Shown piece after piece: positions 61,970 to 64,000 of a DNA stretch of 64,000 bases. This stretch comes from Deltaproteobacteria bacterium RIFCSPHIGHO2_02_FULL_40_28 (GTDB lineage Bacteria; UBA10199; 2-12-FULL-40-28). The stretch spans positions 76,176 through 140,175 of the forward strand of contig MGRJ01000027.1 of the NCBI GenBank assembly GCA_001798135.1. Direction: 5' to 3'. How positions within the stretch are numbered: position 1 is the first letter of the stretch; each line of letters opens with the position of its first letter. The notes under the pieces are model-generated. The model saw only the letters and a program-made list of their open reading frames with translations, did no database searches and had not been told where the DNA came from. The position numbers and the translations under genes were made by a program.

Positions 61970-62686
61970 GTGCAAGGTGAAGATTTATCAAACAATCCCT
62001 TAATTATAGCTTTAGATACTCCTTCTACTTTTAGTGCTGTTCGTTTAGTGAAAAAACTTAAAATTACAGGTGTGGGTTTTAAAATTGGTTTCGAACTTTT
62101 TTCCCATGCAGGTCCTCGTTTTGTAAAACATGTTGTTGGGCACGATGTGCGCGTTTTTTTAGATTTGAAATTTCATGATATTCCCAACACCGTAGCAAGA
62201 GCTGTGGATGTGGCAACGAAAATGGGAGTGTGGATGTTAAATGTACATTGTAGTGGTGGTAGTGAGATGATGAAAATGGCTAGAGAAGCAAGGGATGCGG
62301 CTGCAGCTAGTTTAAAAATCACTCCACCTCTTTTAGTGGGAGTTACTTTTTTAACAAGTTTATCTGATCCCAAGGAAATTCAAATTTCCTCAACGGTAGA
62401 AGATTATGTTTTAGGGATGGCTCATCTTGCAAAAAAATCTGGTTTGGATGGAGTGGTAGCTTCGGGACAAGAAGCTGCTTTGATTCGTCGTGAGTTAGGT
62501 CTTGGTTTTGTGATTGTCACACCAGGTATCAGACCTCTCAATTCAGCAGCAGGAGATCAGAAACGTATTATCACTCCTAAAGAAGCACTCAAGCAGGGTT
62601 CAAATTATTTGGTCGTAGGTCGCCCAGTTACTGAAACCCCATCCCCTTTAAAAGCCGTTGATGATCTGCTTACCTCTCTTTCTTAG
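61970..62686 (+). CDS. pyrF: Orotidine-5'-phosphate decarboxylase
   Basis: A 238-aa TIM-barrel enzyme making UMP from OMP. IIALDTPS opens the first strand, FLDLKFHDIPNTV contains the catalytic Asp-Lys-Asp set, and VTPGIRPL and YLVVGRPVTET form the phosphate-binding end. Translation starts at GTG (61970) preceded by AAGAGG. It lies 12 nt after proS and is probably co-transcribed. Confidence 0.95.
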   Translation: MQGEDLSNNPLIIALDTPSTFSAVRLVKKLKITGVGFKIGFELFSHAGPRFVKHVVGHDVRVFLDLKFHDIPNTVARAVDVATKMGVWMLNVHCSGGSEMMKMAREARDAAAASLKITPPLLVGVTFLTSLSDPKEIQISSTVEDYVLGMAHLAKKSGLDGVVASGQEAALIRRELGLGFVIVTPGIRPLNSAAGDQKRIITPKEALKQGSNYLVVGRPVTETPSPLKAVDDLLTSLS

Positions 62687-62842
62687 TCTTTATTTTTGAG
62701 GGTTTTACTCCCCAATATGGGGTGTGCAAACCATGATTTTGTGGGGCTTACCCCCCAAAAAAACATCAAATCAAGAGCTATTTTACCGATATTTTTTAAT
62801 AATAATAAATAATTTCAATAACTTATAATATTAACTCTTTTT

Positions 62843-62858
62843 TGGTCCCTCCCTTGCA
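62843..62858 (+). promoter_or_regulatory. Candidate sigma-54 promoter
   Basis: TGGTCCCTCCCTTGCA has the GG and GC dinucleotides at the spacing of a -24/-12 promoter (consensus TGGCAC-N5-TTGCA). It is 28 nt upstream of the gene at 62886 and would start transcription near 62870. The -24 half is imperfect. No activator site could be named. Confidence 0.45.
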
Positions 62859-62885
62859 TCATAAAGAAGGTGAAAGGAAGAGGTT

Positions 62886-63194
62886 ATGTATCAAACACTT
62901 AATTATCTCAATAAGTTGCAAACATATCCTGAAGCCATGGATGAGGGCTTAGAATGTGAAGTGCTTCTCACCAATTCTTCCTTGGCTCACGAATATGCCC
63001 TCATGGTTCTGGCAGAATTAGAAGATGAAGACGAAAAAAGGCTTCTTGTTATTGAACTTGAAAAACATAAAAAAGCTTATTTTATTGCCCGCAACAAACT
63101 TTCAAAAATTAATCCAGATCGTTTAAGTTCTCTTGAAAACAGTTTAACCCAACAAAAAGTAGCTCTTCGAGATAGTGATCGAGTTCTTCATTAG
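62886..63194 (+). CDS. Hypothetical small helical protein
   Basis: A 102-aa helical protein without signal or membrane helix. It is acidic in the middle (LAELEDEDEKRLLVIELEKH) and looks like one long coiled coil. It follows a candidate sigma-54 promoter and ends at a strong terminator. I recognise no family. Confidence 0.6.
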   Translation: MYQTLNYLNKLQTYPEAMDEGLECEVLLTNSSLAHEYALMVLAELEDEDEKRLLVIELEKHKKAYFIARNKLSKINPDRLSSLENSLTQQKVALRDSDRVLH

Positions 63195-63250
63195 TCTCTG
63201 AAATTCCTTCTTTTTTACCCATAAAAATCTTGACAAGGTTAGTCAAATCC

Positions 63251-63290
63251 AATAAGTTTCCCCAGCTTTAAAAGGAAACCTTATTTTTTA
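63251..63290 (+). terminator. Rho-independent terminator after the small helical gene
   Basis: AATAAGTTTCC pairs with GGAAACCTTATT (one bulged base) and runs into a TTTTTT tract. It separates the small gene from the tRNA operon. A TTGACA just before it (63230) is not followed by a good -10 box. Confidence 0.75.
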
Positions 63291-63447
63291 CCTTTGGGCT
63301 ATTAAAAACTTAAATCATTTCGGTGAATTACGAAAATCAACCATCATGTAAAAAAAACGGTGAGTTGGTGTATCGAAATTTTTTTTATTTTTGTTCTTTG
63401 AATTTAGGTAGCAGAGTTTTTTTTGAGTCAAAAGCCGGATTTTTTTG

Positions 63448-63523
63448 GCCGGCGTAGCTCAGTTGGTAGAGCAACTGATTTGTAATCAGTAGGTCGCCAG
63501 TTCGAGCCTGGCCGTCGGCTCCA
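63448..63523 (+). tRNA. tRNA-Thr(TGT)
   Basis: Acceptor GCCGGCG pairs with CGTCGGC. The D loop TAGCTCAGTTGGTAGAGCA, anticodon loop TTTGTAA with anticodon TGT, and T arm GTCGCCAGTTCGAGCCTGGC are all standard. CCA is encoded. It is the first tRNA of the tuf operon, in the position of E. coli thrU. Confidence 0.95.
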
Positions 63524-63541
63524 TCCCGCATCGCGGGATAG

Positions 63542-63624
<83 letters not shown>

Positions 63625-63733
63625 CAAAAATTTCGGATGGAAATTTTTGTGTCGCGCCAAAGCGTAGCGGAGGCGGACAGTATTGTTGGCCCGCCTTCAT
63701 CCCGCGTTGCGGGATTACGGCGTGGCGCTTCGC

Positions 63734-63807
63734 GCGGGAGTAGCTCAGTTGGCTAGAGCATCAGCCTTCCAAGCTGAGGGTCGCGGGTTCGAGTCCCGTC
63801 TCCCGCT
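63734..63807 (+). tRNA. tRNA-Gly(TCC)
   Basis: Acceptor GCGGGAG pairs with CTCCCGC, discriminator T. The anticodon loop CTTCCAA gives TCC. It is in the position of E. coli glyT. A GC-rich palindrome-like stretch (ATCCCGC...GCGGGAT) lies just upstream at about 63699-63715. Confidence 0.95.
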
Positions 63808-63829
63808 CAGAAGTATCAGGAGTGAACTT

Positions 63830-64000
<171 letters not shown>

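Overview
This window comes from an AT-rich Gram-negative bacterium of the 'deltaproteobacterial' type. The evidence is: a mitochondrial-EFG1-like elongation factor G (the spd-type found in spirochaetes, planctomycetes and deltaproteobacteria), a TIGR02147-family regulator coupled to a lipoprotein (common in Bdellovibrio-like and Fibrobacter-like genomes), a Bd0055-like bacterial histone fold, many lipoproteins, TonB and OmpA-like proteins, and a protease with a MYXO-CTERM-like tail. I suggest Bdellovibrionota, Myxococcota or a related uncultured lineage. This is inferred from protein recognition only, without a phylogeny.

Layout. 1-8.5 kb: end of pilT, an enoyl/dienoyl-CoA reductase-like SDR, a complete sulfate ABC importer (sbp-cysT-cysW-cysA), a TRAP transporter membrane pair (dctQ-dctM) with no binding protein, and an RhlE-like helicase. 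8.6-13.6 kb: small regulatory and housekeeping genes, a fic gene, and a zinc-finger histone. 13.7-26.3 kb: an accessory region with a NYN gene between perfect 50-bp repeats, a split HipA-type kinase system with three evenly spaced operators, two copies of a DUF4258/DUF2283 module, GIY-YIG and HNH nucleases, an ImmA/XRE pair, a decayed nucleotidyltransferase plus SLATT locus, a Rep-like remnant and an AAA ATPase. In the middle of it lies a tRNA-Asn gene interrupted by a group I intron. 26.4-39.6 kb: fusA, a SulP permease, vWA and lipoprotein genes, a ComQ-like isoprenyl synthase with a small coupled-looking ORF, an MBL hydrolase, alanine dehydrogenase and a second DUF4143 ATPase. 39.8-62.7 kb: mostly metabolic and envelope genes (bioB, sulfite/nitrite reductase, an RsmB-like methylase, znuABC, apaG, tonB, a thioesterase, an ABC1 kinase, ompA, acyl-CoA dehydrogenase, vapBC, inositol-phosphate synthase, a large S41 protease, a CTERM metalloprotease, a short proS, pyrF). 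63.4-64 kb: tRNA-Thr/Tyr/Gly/Thr followed by tuf, the same order as the E. coli thrU-tyrU-glyT-thrT-tufB operon.

Themes. Sulfate import, a SulP permease and a siroheme sulfite/nitrite reductase point to assimilatory sulfur metabolism. The most unusual structural theme is that the 3' ends of genes (including the stop codon) are duplicated 1-3 kb away with an unrelated gene in between. This is seen around fic, around the NYN gene, around the NYN/hip block, and around a lipoprotein gene. The strongest candidates for something new are this repeat-flanked insertion pattern, the zinc-finger histone, the intron-bearing tRNA-Asn, the kinase/HipS-HTH fusion with 27-bp-phased operators, and the ComQ-like synthase with its small neighbour.
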